64,000 nucleotides of DNA from CAZWUW01 sp964636895 (lineage in GTDB: Bacteria > Bacillota > Thermincolia > Thermincolales > CAZWUW01). Below are positions 53,827-61,939 of this stretch, one piece after another. Made by a program: the position numbers and the translations under genes. The stretch's first letter is position 1, and every line of letters starts with the position of its first letter. The stretch spans positions 62,001-126,000 of the forward strand of contig CAZWUW010000001.1 in NCBI GenBank assembly GCA_964636895.1, read 5' to 3'. A model generated the notes under the pieces. The model was not told the DNA's origin. It made no database searches and saw only the letters and a program-made list of their open reading frames with translations.

Positions 53827-54987
53827 ATGAGCGTTACCAGGGCAATAAAACTGTTATCAGTGGCCAGAGGCTTGATCAAAAATGATTTTGCAGGTGCTGC
53901 CGGTGTTATGGGCGAGCTGCACGGGCTGCCTCAGAAAATTGGTCAGCACCTCACCTTATATAATACCAGGCATAGTGATGAATACTTTGCCTCCCTCTGC
54001 ACCCAAAGCAGTATTGTAGAGCTAAACATTGAGCAGGTTTTAAAAGGACTTGGCCTGGCCCGGGGTGAAGTGGAGCTGCGGGCGCAGGCGTCTATCGGGC
54101 AGGTTTACCGGGTAACCGCGGCCGACGGCCCGCTGGCGGTGAAAGTAAAGTACCCGGGGGTGGAAAAAAGGATTAAAAACGATTTCCGGGTGCTGCGTGC
54201 CGTTATATGGCCAGCCAGGCTGCTGCCTTTAAGGAATAGCGGGCTTTTTCAGCTGTTGGGTCAATTGGAAGCAATGCTGCTCACTGAATGCGATTATCTG
54301 GCGGAAGCGGAGCGGCAAAAGGCTTTTCACGAGTTGTTTGCGAGAGCGCCCGGCATCCGTGTGCCGGCTGTCCTGGCGGCTAATGCTCAGGCCATCGTGG
54401 CCGAGTGGCTGGATGGGAAGGAACTGCTGCACTGCCTTGATCAGCCGGACAGTTGGTTTGTAACCAGCTATCTGAAGTTTGTCTTGGTTTCACTGGGCCG
54501 GCTGGGGATGGTGCATGCCGACCCGCATCCGGGCAATTTTATCATTACTGCCGCCGATACCGGCGAAAAGAGTTTAGCCGTAATCGACTACGGTTCGGTA
54601 GTAATCTTTAATGCCGAGGAAAAACAGGCCTTGTTACGATTATTGACCGGCGAGTACGCTCATGAAACCGCTCTGGTGGATGACTTGCTCCGGTTAGGGC
54701 TGGAGCCCGGCGTGCTGGATATGTACCGGCCGATTCTCGGGGATCTGGTGTCTATATTATTTGAACCTTTTTATTATCCGGGGGACTATGACTTTGCCAA
54801 CTGGCGGGTGCAGTACAAGCTAAACACGCTCATGGCCTCCCGGCCCTGGACGAAACCGTTGACGGCGCCGTTAAAGCTGCTGCTGCTAATGAGGACGGTG
54901 CAGGGACTTTATTATTACGCCCGCAAAGCTTCGGCGGTAATCAACTGGCACCGGGCCGTGAGAAAATACCTGAGGCAGGTGATATAA
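53827..54987 (+). CDS. ABC1/AarF/UbiB-type kinase-like protein
   Basis: This 386-residue protein has the UbiB-specific QKIGQHLTLY (KxGQ motif) near residue 40, QASIGQVYRV (alanine-rich loop replacing the usual P-loop), AVKVKYPGVEKRI with the lysine, HADPHPGNF and VIDYGSV in the catalytic region. AarF/UbiB proteins are atypical kinases/ATPases tied to isoprenoid lipid handling. This one is shorter than the usual ~500-550 residues and lacks the C-terminal paired membrane helices. Its place after a prenyltransferase suggests a role with the same lipid substrate. Confidence 0.88.
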   Translation: MSVTRAIKLLSVARGLIKNDFAGAAGVMGELHGLPQKIGQHLTLYNTRHSDEYFASLCTQSSIVELNIEQVLKGLGLARGEVELRAQASIGQVYRVTAADGPLAVKVKYPGVEKRIKNDFRVLRAVIWPARLLPLRNSGLFQLLGQLEAMLLTECDYLAEAERQKAFHELFARAPGIRVPAVLAANAQAIVAEWLDGKELLHCLDQPDSWFVTSYLKFVLVSLGRLGMVHADPHPGNFIITAADTGEKSLAVIDYGSVVIFNAEEKQALLRLLTGEYAHETALVDDLLRLGLEPGVLDMYRPILGDLVSILFEPFYYPGDYDFANWRVQYKLNTLMASRPWTKPLTAPLKLLLLMRTVQGLYYYARKASAVINWHRAVRKYLRQVI

Positions 54988-54989
54988 TA

Positions 54990-56072
54990 ATGAGTACGGT
55001 ATATATTTATAAAACCAATCCGGAAACGGTAGTCGATGATTATATTGACCTTTTAAAAAAGGCCCGCGTAAATGAACACCTAAACCCTGATATTTCTACG
55101 ATTCTGAAAGACAATATTTCCTGGCATTTTCCCTATCTCAGTGCCAACACCACCCCCTGGCAGTTGGAAGGCACCATTAAGGGTTTGCAGGAATTGGGCT
55201 TTAAAGATATTGTCTGTGTGCAGAACAAGACCGTAGTGACCAATGCTTTTAAAGGGGAAAAGCTGAACAAGTATGTGCCCATCTTTAAAAAATATGATAC
55301 CCCGGTGTTATACAATTTCCGGGATGAAGATATGAAATGGGTAAAATATGAACCTAAGGGCGATATCATGGTCCTCCACGATATTTTTCCCGAAGGTATT
55401 CTGATCCCTGATTATTTTTTTGATAAGAATGTCCTTCACCTGCCCACGATGAAATGTCACATTTATACCACTACTACGGGGGCCATGAAAAATGCCTTTG
55501 GCGGCCTTTTGAACACCAAGCGGCACTATACCCACAGCGTGATTCATGAAACGCTGGTAGACCTGCTGACTATCCAAAAGGAAATTCATCCGGGCATGTT
55601 TGCGGTTATGGACGGGACGGTCTGCGGCAACGGCCCCGGACCGCGGACGATGGAGCCCATTGAAAAGGATTATATCCTGGCCGGCGCCGACCAGGTGGCG
55701 ATCGATGCCATAGCGGCCAAGATGATGGGTTTTTACCCCCTTTCCCTGCCATATATCAGGATTGCCACCGAACGGGGGCTTGGCCAGGGGGATCCGCGCA
55801 AAATTGAAGTGGTCGGGGAAGATATAGAAGAAGTAAATTTCAGGTTCAAAGTAGGGGACAACATGGCTTCCAGGGTAGGTGACGCCTTCTGGTTCGGGCC
55901 GCTGCGGGCCCTGCAAAACCTGTTTTTCCGCACCCCGGTGGTTAACCTCTTTATTTTCGGGTCGTTTTTTTATCATGACTACCTCTGGTGGCCTTTCAAA
56001 GGCCGGCAGAAGATGGAATATTTCAAAAAGCATCACCGCTGGGGCCGGCTGTTTGACCAATACTCGGAATAA
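54990..56072 (+). CDS. DUF362 domain protein
   Basis: This 360-residue protein contains KDNISWHFPYLSANTTPWQLEGTIKGLQELGF, LHLPTMKCHIYTTTTGAMKNAFGGL, AVMDGTVCGNGPGPRTMEPIEKDYILAGADQVAIDAIAAKMMG and LPYIRIATERGLGQGDPRKIEVVGED, the DUF362 pattern. It has no ferredoxin-like cysteine cluster. DUF362 proteins have no settled function. It starts two bases after the AarF-like gene, so the pair is tightly linked. A C-terminal hydrophobic stretch (VVNLFIFGSFFYHDYLWW) may associate with the membrane. Confidence 0.85.
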   Translation: MSTVYIYKTNPETVVDDYIDLLKKARVNEHLNPDISTILKDNISWHFPYLSANTTPWQLEGTIKGLQELGFKDIVCVQNKTVVTNAFKGEKLNKYVPIFKKYDTPVLYNFRDEDMKWVKYEPKGDIMVLHDIFPEGILIPDYFFDKNVLHLPTMKCHIYTTTTGAMKNAFGGLLNTKRHYTHSVIHETLVDLLTIQKEIHPGMFAVMDGTVCGNGPGPRTMEPIEKDYILAGADQVAIDAIAAKMMGFYPLSLPYIRIATERGLGQGDPRKIEVVGEDIEEVNFRFKVGDNMASRVGDAFWFGPLRALQNLFFRTPVVNLFIFGSFFYHDYLWWPFKGRQKMEYFKKHHRWGRLFDQYSE

Positions 56073-56111
56073 AGGGGCATAGATTAACTGTGAACAGAGG
56101 GGGGTATTCCC

Positions 56112-57077
56112 TTGACTGACCTGAACCGAAAATTAATCTGGGCCGTGCTCTTTGGCTTGCTGGTCACGCTGGGGGTTACTTTCCTGGCTGATTTCCGGGC
56201 TGTGGCCGGGGCCCTGGCGGAGTTTGACATCAGGTACCTGCCGCTAATCCTGGGCCTGACTTTTGTCAATTACCTGCTCCGGTTCGTAAAATGGCAGTAT
56301 TTTCTGCGGCAGCTTGACATTAACATTAACCGTAAGGACAGTTTTCGAATTTTCCTAAGCGGTCTGGCCATGTCGGTAACCCCCGGAAAAGTCGGCGAGT
56401 TGTTGAAGGCCCTGTTGCTCAAGGAGTTAAAAGGGGTACCGGTCAGCCGGTCGGCGCCCATTATTTTTGCCGAGCGGTTTTCCGATGGGATTGCCATGAT
56501 TTTGCTGGCCCTGGCCGGGATGGCTATTTTTGAGTACGGCAAACAGGTGCTGGTAATAACCATAGTCATGGTGGCGGTTATAGTCTTGTTGATTCAGTCA
56601 CCGGCGCTGGGCCGGCGGGCGATTGCCCTGGCCGGGCGGCTGCCGGTTTTGAACAGGTTTGAGCAGGTGCTGCACCGGCTTTTTGACAGCACCAACCGGC
56701 TGCTGCGGCCGCAGGCCCTGGCGTACAGCGTTTTGTTGGGGACGATATCCTGGTTTTTTGAAAGTATTGCTTTTTATTTTGTATTTATTGGGCTTGGTTA
56801 TGAAATATCCTTATTGGCGGCTACTTTTACCCTGTCTTTTTCGTCGGTGGTCGGTGCCCTTTCCATGCTGCCGGGCGGACTGGGGGCGGCTGAAGGCAGT
56901 ATTATGGCCATTTTACTTTTTCTCGGGGTGCCTAAAAGCATTGCCGGGGTGGCCACTATCCTGATTCGTTTCTGTACCCTGTGGTTCGGCGTGCTGGTAG
57001 GGCTTACGGCCCTGTTCCGCAACCGGACGGTGTTGAATTTTGCCGGTCGTACGGAGGAGAGCGGGGTCGAATCATAG
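56112..57077 (+). CDS. Flippase-like membrane protein (LPG synthase TM/UPF0104 family)
   Basis: This 321-residue protein has about eight membrane helices. It includes NYLLRFVKWQYFLRQL, GLAMSVTPGKVGELLKALLLKELKGVPVSRSAPIIFAERFSDGIAMI and GALSMLPGGLGAAEGSIMAILLFLGVPKSIAGVATILIR, the PF03706-type pattern related to the MprF flippase domain. Members are often near glycosyltransferases and may flip lipids or lipid-linked sugars. TTG start about nine bases after GAGGGGGG. Its stop overlaps the GTG of the next gene. Confidence 0.87.
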   Translation: MTDLNRKLIWAVLFGLLVTLGVTFLADFRAVAGALAEFDIRYLPLILGLTFVNYLLRFVKWQYFLRQLDININRKDSFRIFLSGLAMSVTPGKVGELLKALLLKELKGVPVSRSAPIIFAERFSDGIAMILLALAGMAIFEYGKQVLVITIVMVAVIVLLIQSPALGRRAIALAGRLPVLNRFEQVLHRLFDSTNRLLRPQALAYSVLLGTISWFFESIAFYFVFIGLGYEISLLAATFTLSFSSVVGALSMLPGGLGAAEGSIMAILLFLGVPKSIAGVATILIRFCTLWFGVLVGLTALFRNRTVLNFAGRTEESGVES

Positions 57078-57727
57078 TGCTGAAAGCTGATTTACATGTG
57101 CATACCGCTTGTTCCGGAGACTGCCTGATGACTGTGGATAGAGTGATTGCCGCTTGCCTGCAAAGAGACATCAACTGTATCGCCGTAACTGACCACAATA
57201 CCGTTGAAGGGGCTTTTTTGCTGCAAAAAAGGGCTCCTTTTCGGGTTATTATAGGGGAAGAAATTAATACCTCCGAAGGGGAAATCATCGGTTACTTTTT
57301 AAAAGCAGAGGTCAGGCCGGGGCTGACCCCGGAGGAAACGGTGACGGCCATCAAAGCACAGGGCGGACTGGTTTGTGTGCCGCATCCCTTTGACCGGCTA
57401 AGGTCATCGAAACTGAGTAATGACGCCCTGGGCCGGATAATTGGCGCCGTGGACCTATTGGAGGTTTTTAATGCCCGGAACGTTTTTGGTGCAGATAACG
57501 AGCTGGCTTTACGGCTTGCTGCGGACCGGAATATTCCGATGACGGTGGGCAGTGATGCCCATTGGCCGGGGGAAATCGGCAGTTCATACCTGGAAATGCC
57601 TGAGTTTGATACCGCGGCGGATTTTGCCGGGGCAGTCGCGGCGGCCCGGCGCATAACCGTGCGCAGCGGCATCTTGGTGCATGTGGGGACCAAGCTGGTT
57701 AAATGGCGCAATACTATTAGAGGATAG
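57077..57727 (+). CDS. PHP-domain phosphoesterase
   Basis: About 216 residues, with the PHP metal ligands in order: ADLHVHTACSGD, AVTDHNTVEGA, GEEINTSEGEIIGYF, VPHPFDRL and GSDAHWPGEIG. Such proteins hydrolyse phosphate esters with two or three metal ions. GTG at 57077 overlaps the previous stop by one base; an in-frame ATG further up would place 96 bases inside the flippase gene. In this operon it could remove the 5-phosphate from polyprenyl-phosphoribose-5-phosphate, which would be the step after the UbiA-like enzyme; that is inference. Confidence 0.85.
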   Translation: MLKADLHVHTACSGDCLMTVDRVIAACLQRDINCIAVTDHNTVEGAFLLQKRAPFRVIIGEEINTSEGEIIGYFLKAEVRPGLTPEETVTAIKAQGGLVCVPHPFDRLRSSKLSNDALGRIIGAVDLLEVFNARNVFGADNELALRLAADRNIPMTVGSDAHWPGEIGSSYLEMPEFDTAADFAGAVAAARRITVRSGILVHVGTKLVKWRNTIRG

Positions 57728-57733
57728 GGGTTA

Positions 57734-58657
57734 ATGACAATGAAGATTATGGTTACCGGGGGAGCCGGATTTATCGGGTCACATATCGTAGACAGGCTGC
57801 TGGCCGGGGGCCACGATGTGGTGGTGGTGGATAATCTGTCCACCGGCAGTATGGAAAACGTGCCCCCGGGCGCTGAATTCTACCGGCTGGACATTACGGA
57901 TAGTGCGCTGGGAGAAGTTTTTGCCCGGGTGCGGCCACAAATTGTAATTCACCACGCCGCTCAGATTGATGTGCAAAAATCAGTGCAAAATGCTGTATTT
58001 GACGCTGCGGTGAATGTTGTGGGCACAGTGGGTTTATTGGATTGTTGTGTACGACACGGTGTGCAAAAAATCATTTATGCTTCTACAGCGGCAGTGTATG
58101 GGACTCCCCGCTGCCTGCCCATTGATGAAAAACATCCGGTTTGTCCGATATCTAATTACGGGGTTTCCAAGCATACGCCGGAACATTACATAAAAGTATA
58201 TCACGAGCTTTATGGCTTAAAATACACCGTGCTGCGTTATGCCAATGTCTATGGTCCCAGGCAGGGCACCAAAGGCGAAGGCGGTGTTATTTGTATATTT
58301 GCCAACAAATTTTTGGCTGGGCAGTCACCGGTTATTTTCGGTGACGGTAGTCAGACCAGGGATTTTGTGTATGTTGATGACATTGTCGGCGCCAATTTGT
58401 GTGCGCTGGCAAGCGGCGACGGCGAAATTATCAATATCGGCTCCGGGGTCAAGATATCTGTGAATGAGCTGTTCCGTCAGTTTAAGCTTTTAACTGCTGC
58501 GCCTGTGGATGCGGTATTTGCTGAACCGCGGCCGGGGGATATTGCGCATAGCATTTTTGCCGTCGGGCGGGCGGCGGAGTTGTTGGGCTGGCGTCCTAAG
58601 TGGGCTCTGGCGGACGGGCTGCGGGAAACTATTGCTTACTATAAGAATATGGCATAA
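57734..58657 (+). CDS. NAD-dependent epimerase/dehydratase, GalE-like
   Basis: This 307-residue extended SDR has VTGGAGFIGSHIVDRLLAGG, VVVVDNLSTG, HHAAQIDVQKSV, YASTAAVYG (catalytic Thr/Ser), NYGVSKHTPEHYI (Tyr-Lys), RYANVYGPRQGTKGEGGVICIF and DGSQTRDFVYVDDI. This is the UDP-glucose 4-epimerase-like group common in Firmicutes and archaea. A nucleotide-sugar substrate is likely; a role on a polyprenyl-linked pentose is possible only by analogy with DprE2. ATG at 57734 or 57740. Confidence 0.9.
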   Translation: MTMKIMVTGGAGFIGSHIVDRLLAGGHDVVVVDNLSTGSMENVPPGAEFYRLDITDSALGEVFARVRPQIVIHHAAQIDVQKSVQNAVFDAAVNVVGTVGLLDCCVRHGVQKIIYASTAAVYGTPRCLPIDEKHPVCPISNYGVSKHTPEHYIKVYHELYGLKYTVLRYANVYGPRQGTKGEGGVICIFANKFLAGQSPVIFGDGSQTRDFVYVDDIVGANLCALASGDGEIINIGSGVKISVNELFRQFKLLTAAPVDAVFAEPRPGDIAHSIFAVGRAAELLGWRPKWALADGLRETIAYYKNMA

Positions 58658-58690
58658 CCAGAACAACCATTTTTAACTTGGGGTGATGAG

Positions 58691-59677
58691 ATGAATATCA
58701 TGGTTACCGGGGGCGCGGGCTATATTGGCTCCCATACGGTAAAAGAACTGCTGGCCGCCGGGCACCGGGTGGTGACCCTGGATAATTTGTCCAAAGGCCA
58801 TCGGGCGGCCGTAACGGGCGGGGAATTTGTCTGTGGGGATTTGCAGGACGCCGACCTGCCGGCGGCGGTAATGCGTGATTATGATATTGATGCCGTGGTG
58901 CATTTTGCTGCCGACAGCCTGGTGGGTGAATCCATGGAGCATCCGGCCAAATACTTTAAGAATAATCTTGGCAACGGGTTGAACCTGCTTAATGCCATGG
59001 TTCGCCAGGGGGTGCGGCAGATCGTTTTTTCTTCTACGGCGGCGGTTTACGGCGAGCCGTCGGAAATGCCCATAACCGAAGATTTTCCTAAAGCACCGAC
59101 CAATAATTACGGGTTGTCAAAATTGATGTTTGAGCAGATATTGGGCACATATGAAAAAGCTTATGGTTTAAAAAGCATTGCCTTGCGTTATTTTAATGCT
59201 GCCGGTGCGGATCCGGCCGGCAGCATCGGTGAAGACCACAGTCCGGAAACCCACCTGATTCCGCTGGTGCTGCAGGCGGCGCTGGGCCTTAGAGAAAAAA
59301 TAACTGTTTTCGGTACTGATTATCCGACATCGGACGGCACTTGCGTCAGAGACTATATCCATGTAACGGACCTTGCCCAGGCGCATATTCTGGCCCTGGA
59401 AGCGCTGGTGAACGGAGAGCGGGGCGGAGTATACAATCTTGGTAACGGGTTGGGTTTTTCCGTCCGGGAAGTGATTGATGTGGCTAGGGCAGTTAGCGGC
59501 TGTGACATTCCGGTGGCGGAGGGCGAGCGGCGGCCGGGGGACCCGGCAGTGCTGGTGGCCGGCGCGGAGCGGGCGGTCAGGGAGCTGGGTTGGCGGCCGC
59601 AGTATAATGATTTGCGGACTATTGTGGAAACCGCCTGGAACTGGCACCGGCGGCATCCCGGTGGTTACGGGAAGTAA
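58691..59677 (+). CDS. galE: UDP-glucose 4-epimerase
   Basis: This 328-residue protein is canonical GalE: NIMVTGGAGYIGSHTVKELL, VTLDNLSKGH, VHFAADSLVGESM, FSSTAAVYGEP, TNNYGLSKLMFEQIL, LRYFNAAGADP, GEDHSPETHLIPLVLQAALG and YPTSDGTCVRDYIHVTDLAQAH. It interconverts UDP-glucose and UDP-galactose, giving UDP-galactose for a GT or for WcaJ-type initiation. GGGGTGATGAG precedes the ATG. It ends this unit; the next promoter begins 23 bases after its stop. Confidence 0.95.
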   Translation: MNIMVTGGAGYIGSHTVKELLAAGHRVVTLDNLSKGHRAAVTGGEFVCGDLQDADLPAAVMRDYDIDAVVHFAADSLVGESMEHPAKYFKNNLGNGLNLLNAMVRQGVRQIVFSSTAAVYGEPSEMPITEDFPKAPTNNYGLSKLMFEQILGTYEKAYGLKSIALRYFNAAGADPAGSIGEDHSPETHLIPLVLQAALGLREKITVFGTDYPTSDGTCVRDYIHVTDLAQAHILALEALVNGERGGVYNLGNGLGFSVREVIDVARAVSGCDIPVAEGERRPGDPAVLVAGAERAVRELGWRPQYNDLRTIVETAWNWHRRHPGGYGK

Positions 59678-59699
59678 TCTACCCAAGTAATATTACCCA

Positions 59700-59729
59700 T
59701 TGACAAAAGAAGGCAACTTTGGGTATACT
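59700..59729 (+). promoter_or_regulatory. Sigma-A-type promoter of the efflux adaptor gene
   Basis: TTGACA at 59700-59705, an 18-base spacer and TATACT at 59724-59729. Both boxes are near consensus. The palindrome at 59741-59756 covers the expected transcription start and early transcribed region. Confidence 0.8.
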
Positions 59730-59740
59730 TAATCTAGACC

Positions 59741-59756
59741 GACCGACCGGTCGGTC
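59741..59756. promoter_or_regulatory. TetR-type operator palindrome
   Basis: GACCGACCGGTCGGTC is a perfect 16-bp palindrome starting 12 bases after the -10 box, preceded by one further GACC half unit at 59737. Its position would block transcription when bound. The TetR/AcrR regulator encoded at 61016 is the obvious candidate to bind it; similar ACCGACCGGTCGGT sites are known for TetR-family repressors. Confidence 0.8.
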
Positions 59757-59808
59757 TTTCGTTGTGTAATTTACCAAAGGTGTAACTTTAATGGAGGGAG
59801 AGCAATAT

Positions 59809-60936
59809 ATGCGAAAATGGCGTTTTTTGTTGGCCGCCTTGCTTGTTGCAATGTTGGTTTTGCTTGCCGGGTGCAGTAAAAAAGAGGAAACCAATACCAA
59901 CGGAAACCAGGATAAGGTGGAAGTACCGGTTTCAGTCCAAGCTGTCACGACCGCTAGTATCAGTTCCACCACCACTATTACCGGGAAGGTTACGCCGCTG
60001 CTGGATATTAATGTAGTGCCCAAAACGGGCGGGAAGGTTGCCCAGGTGCTGGTGGATGTAGGTTCAAAGGTGACAAAAGGACAGCTCTTGGTTAAACTGG
60101 ACACAGCGGAGCTGAATGCGCAGCTTAAACAGGCTGCAGCTGCCCTGGAACTGGCCAGAAGCGGTAACGCCCAGAACCAGATTAGGTTGCAGGATGCGCT
60201 GAACAACCTGAACCGGATGCAGGAGTTGTATAACCAGGGGGCTGTTTCCAAACAGCAGTATGAAGCAGCGCTTTTTAATTACGACATGGTAAAAAACACT
60301 GATACCGTTGCTAATGTAAAACAGGCCCAGGCTAATGTAGAATTGATAAAAACCCAAATCAGCAATGCGGTTATTACGGCGCCGGAAAGCGGAGAAATCG
60401 CTGCCCGGATGGTGGACCCCGGAGAGATGGCCGGACCGGGCGCGCCGGTAGTAACCATTATTAATACGACGAGGGTGTTTATTGAAGGGATTGTTGCCGA
60501 ACGGGACATTGCCCTGGTGCGGCAGGGCCAGGCCGTGGATGTTAAGATTGATGCTGCCGGCGGGGTTTTTAAGGGTACAATTGAGACAATAAGCCCGGCG
60601 GCTGACCCCAGGAGCAAGGGATATCCCCTGAAGGCCGGGTTAAGTAATCCGGACAAAAAGCTGAAACCGGGCATGTTCGGTGAAATTCAGCTTGTTACCG
60701 GGCAAAAAGACGGTGTGGTGGTAATTCCCAAAGAAGCCATTATTGACCGGGGCGCCGGTAAAGCTGTTTATGTCATAAATGGAAATCAGGCCGAAGAAAG
60801 GAAAATAACCCCCGGCATGGAAAGCGGTGACCGGATAGAGATTACGGAAGGCTTAAAGGCCGGGGAAAAACTGGTCATAGCCGGTCAGGCATCGTTGGCG
60901 GATAAAATGCCGGTGAAGATTCAGGAGGATAAATAG
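59809..60936 (+). CDS. Efflux periplasmic-adaptor-type lipoprotein (HlyD/RND MFP family)
   Basis: About 375 residues. A lipoprotein signal peptide ends in LLAGC (Cys22). The mature protein has TITGKVTPLLDINVVPKTGGKVAQVLVDVGSKVTKGQLLVKLD (lipoyl-like half), a coiled-coil hairpin (ELNAQLKQAAAALELA, ALNNLNRMQELYNQGAVSKQQYE), VITAPESGEIAARMVDPGE (second half), and a C-terminal beta domain with VVIPKEAIIDRGAGKAVYVINGN. It would link an efflux pump to the cell exterior, but no pump gene follows. ATG at 59809 is preferred: GGGAG sits eight bases upstream, and the ATG at 59791 has none. Confidence 0.9.
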   Translation: MRKWRFLLAALLVAMLVLLAGCSKKEETNTNGNQDKVEVPVSVQAVTTASISSTTTITGKVTPLLDINVVPKTGGKVAQVLVDVGSKVTKGQLLVKLDTAELNAQLKQAAAALELARSGNAQNQIRLQDALNNLNRMQELYNQGAVSKQQYEAALFNYDMVKNTDTVANVKQAQANVELIKTQISNAVITAPESGEIAARMVDPGEMAGPGAPVVTIINTTRVFIEGIVAERDIALVRQGQAVDVKIDAAGGVFKGTIETISPAADPRSKGYPLKAGLSNPDKKLKPGMFGEIQLVTGQKDGVVVIPKEAIIDRGAGKAVYVINGNQAEERKITPGMESGDRIEITEGLKAGEKLVIAGQASLADKMPVKIQEDK

Positions 60937-60964
60937 ACTTTTTTGGCGAATAAGGAAAAAACCT

Positions 60965-61000
60965 TATTATAAAGTGAGTCGCTATTATAAAGTGAGTCGC
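60965..61000 (+). repeat. 18-bp perfect tandem repeat before the tetR-like gene
   Basis: TATTATAAAGTGAGTCGC occurs twice in direct succession (60965-60982 and 60983-61000). Just upstream, AATAAGG-AAAAAA-CCTTATT (60949-60968) can form a weak 7-bp hairpin without a T-tract. The repeats lie in the 79-base gap between the adaptor and regulator genes and change spacing, or provide paired protein-binding sites. Confidence 0.9.
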
Positions 61001-61015
61001 TGCGAAAGAAGGTGA

Positions 61016-61615
61016 ATGCCCGTGCATAAGACCGGTGAATCGGAAAAACGCATGCAAATTCTGCAGGCGGCGGTCAAGGTTTTTTCCGCCAAAGGGTTCC
61101 ATAATGCCAAAGTTGAAGACATTGCCCAATTGGCGGATGTTGGCAAAGGCACGGTTTACGAATATTTTTCCAGCAAGGCGGAACTGTTTCAGGAAATGTT
61201 TCGCTCCGGGATGGAGTGTTACCTGGATAGTGTCCGCAGTGAGATAGGGGGTGCCGGTGCATCATGTCGGGACCGGTTGATAAAAATTGCGGAAATACAC
61301 TTGCAATTTATATTGGATTATAAAGATATGGCCAAAATAACCATGAGTGAGCCAACTCATTTTGACCGGGAATTCCGGCAGCAGATTTTTGCCGGCCGGG
61401 AAGAGAAGCAGAAAATAATCCGCAACATTATTGAAGAAGGTATCAGCACCGGTGAATTTGCTCAGGTGGATACGGAGGCGGCCACGCTGGCCTTTTCCGG
61501 CTGTCTGGGGGCGTTATTCGGGCCGGTAATATTCAATTATGGTACAACCGAACCCAAAATACTTCTGCCGCCAATGCTGGATGTGCTGTTTAACGGCTTG
61601 CAGCGGAGTAAATAG
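61016..61615 (+). CDS. TetR/AcrR-family transcriptional regulator
   Basis: This 199-residue protein has the N-terminal TetR helix-turn-helix: RMQILQAAVKVFSAKGFHNAKVEDIAQLADVGKGTVYEYFSSKAELF (about residues 10-57). A helical ligand-binding domain follows with FILDYKDMAKITMSE and a hydrophobic C-terminus. It probably represses the adaptor gene and itself through the GACCGACCGGTCGGTC site. AAGG is three bases from the ATG, while GTG at 61022 would have better spacing, so the start is uncertain by two codons. A terminator follows. Confidence 0.9.
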   Translation: MPVHKTGESEKRMQILQAAVKVFSAKGFHNAKVEDIAQLADVGKGTVYEYFSSKAELFQEMFRSGMECYLDSVRSEIGGAGASCRDRLIKIAEIHLQFILDYKDMAKITMSEPTHFDREFRQQIFAGREEKQKIIRNIIEEGISTGEFAQVDTEAATLAFSGCLGALFGPVIFNYGTTEPKILLPPMLDVLFNGLQRSK

Positions 61616-61624
61616 TTGCTAGTA

Positions 61625-61661
61625 ATGGCTTGAAGGGCCGGGCGTTCTTCAGGCCATTTTT
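61625..61661 (+). terminator. Rho-independent terminator after the tetR-like gene
   Basis: ATGGCTTGAAG (61625-61635) pairs with CTTCAGGCCAT (61647-61657) with one G-T pair, loop of 11 bases, followed by TTTTGG and another T-run. It lies nine bases after the regulator's stop. Confidence 0.75.
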
Positions 61662-61669
61662 GGTTTTCA

Positions 61670-61876
61670 ATGATTGGTTTTCAAAAAACTTACATTTTTA
61701 GAGGAGAAAAGCTGCCGGTTGTCGAAATAGAAACTGTGATCAACTACGCTGTGTCTGTACTGAGGAGTGACGAGCTTGGGAACCTTTTTCAGGGTTCGGT
61801 CGTCAGTATTGATACCAGAGGTTGTATTATCGAGGGTAAAACCAAGCTGATTCCGCTGCCGGGGTGGAGGATTTAG
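61670..61876 (+). CDS. Hypothetical small protein
   Basis: A 68-residue frame with KLPVVEIETVINYAVSVLRSDELGNLF and SVVSIDTRGCIIEGKTKLIPLPG. I do not recognise it. The ATG lacks a ribosome binding site and lies within the tail of the terminator region, while a good GAGGAG at 61700-61705 falls inside the frame with no suitable start after it. It may be a remnant of a longer gene or not expressed. The bases from 61877 to 61939 hold only the ribosome binding site of the protease gene. Confidence 0.3.
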   Translation: MIGFQKTYIFRGEKLPVVEIETVINYAVSVLRSDELGNLFQGSVVSIDTRGCIIEGKTKLIPLPGWRI

Positions 61877-61939
61877 TGGTAATTGACACGGCTGACGTGA
61901 TGTTTATATGCAATATGTGCCTTTATTGGAGGAATCTAC

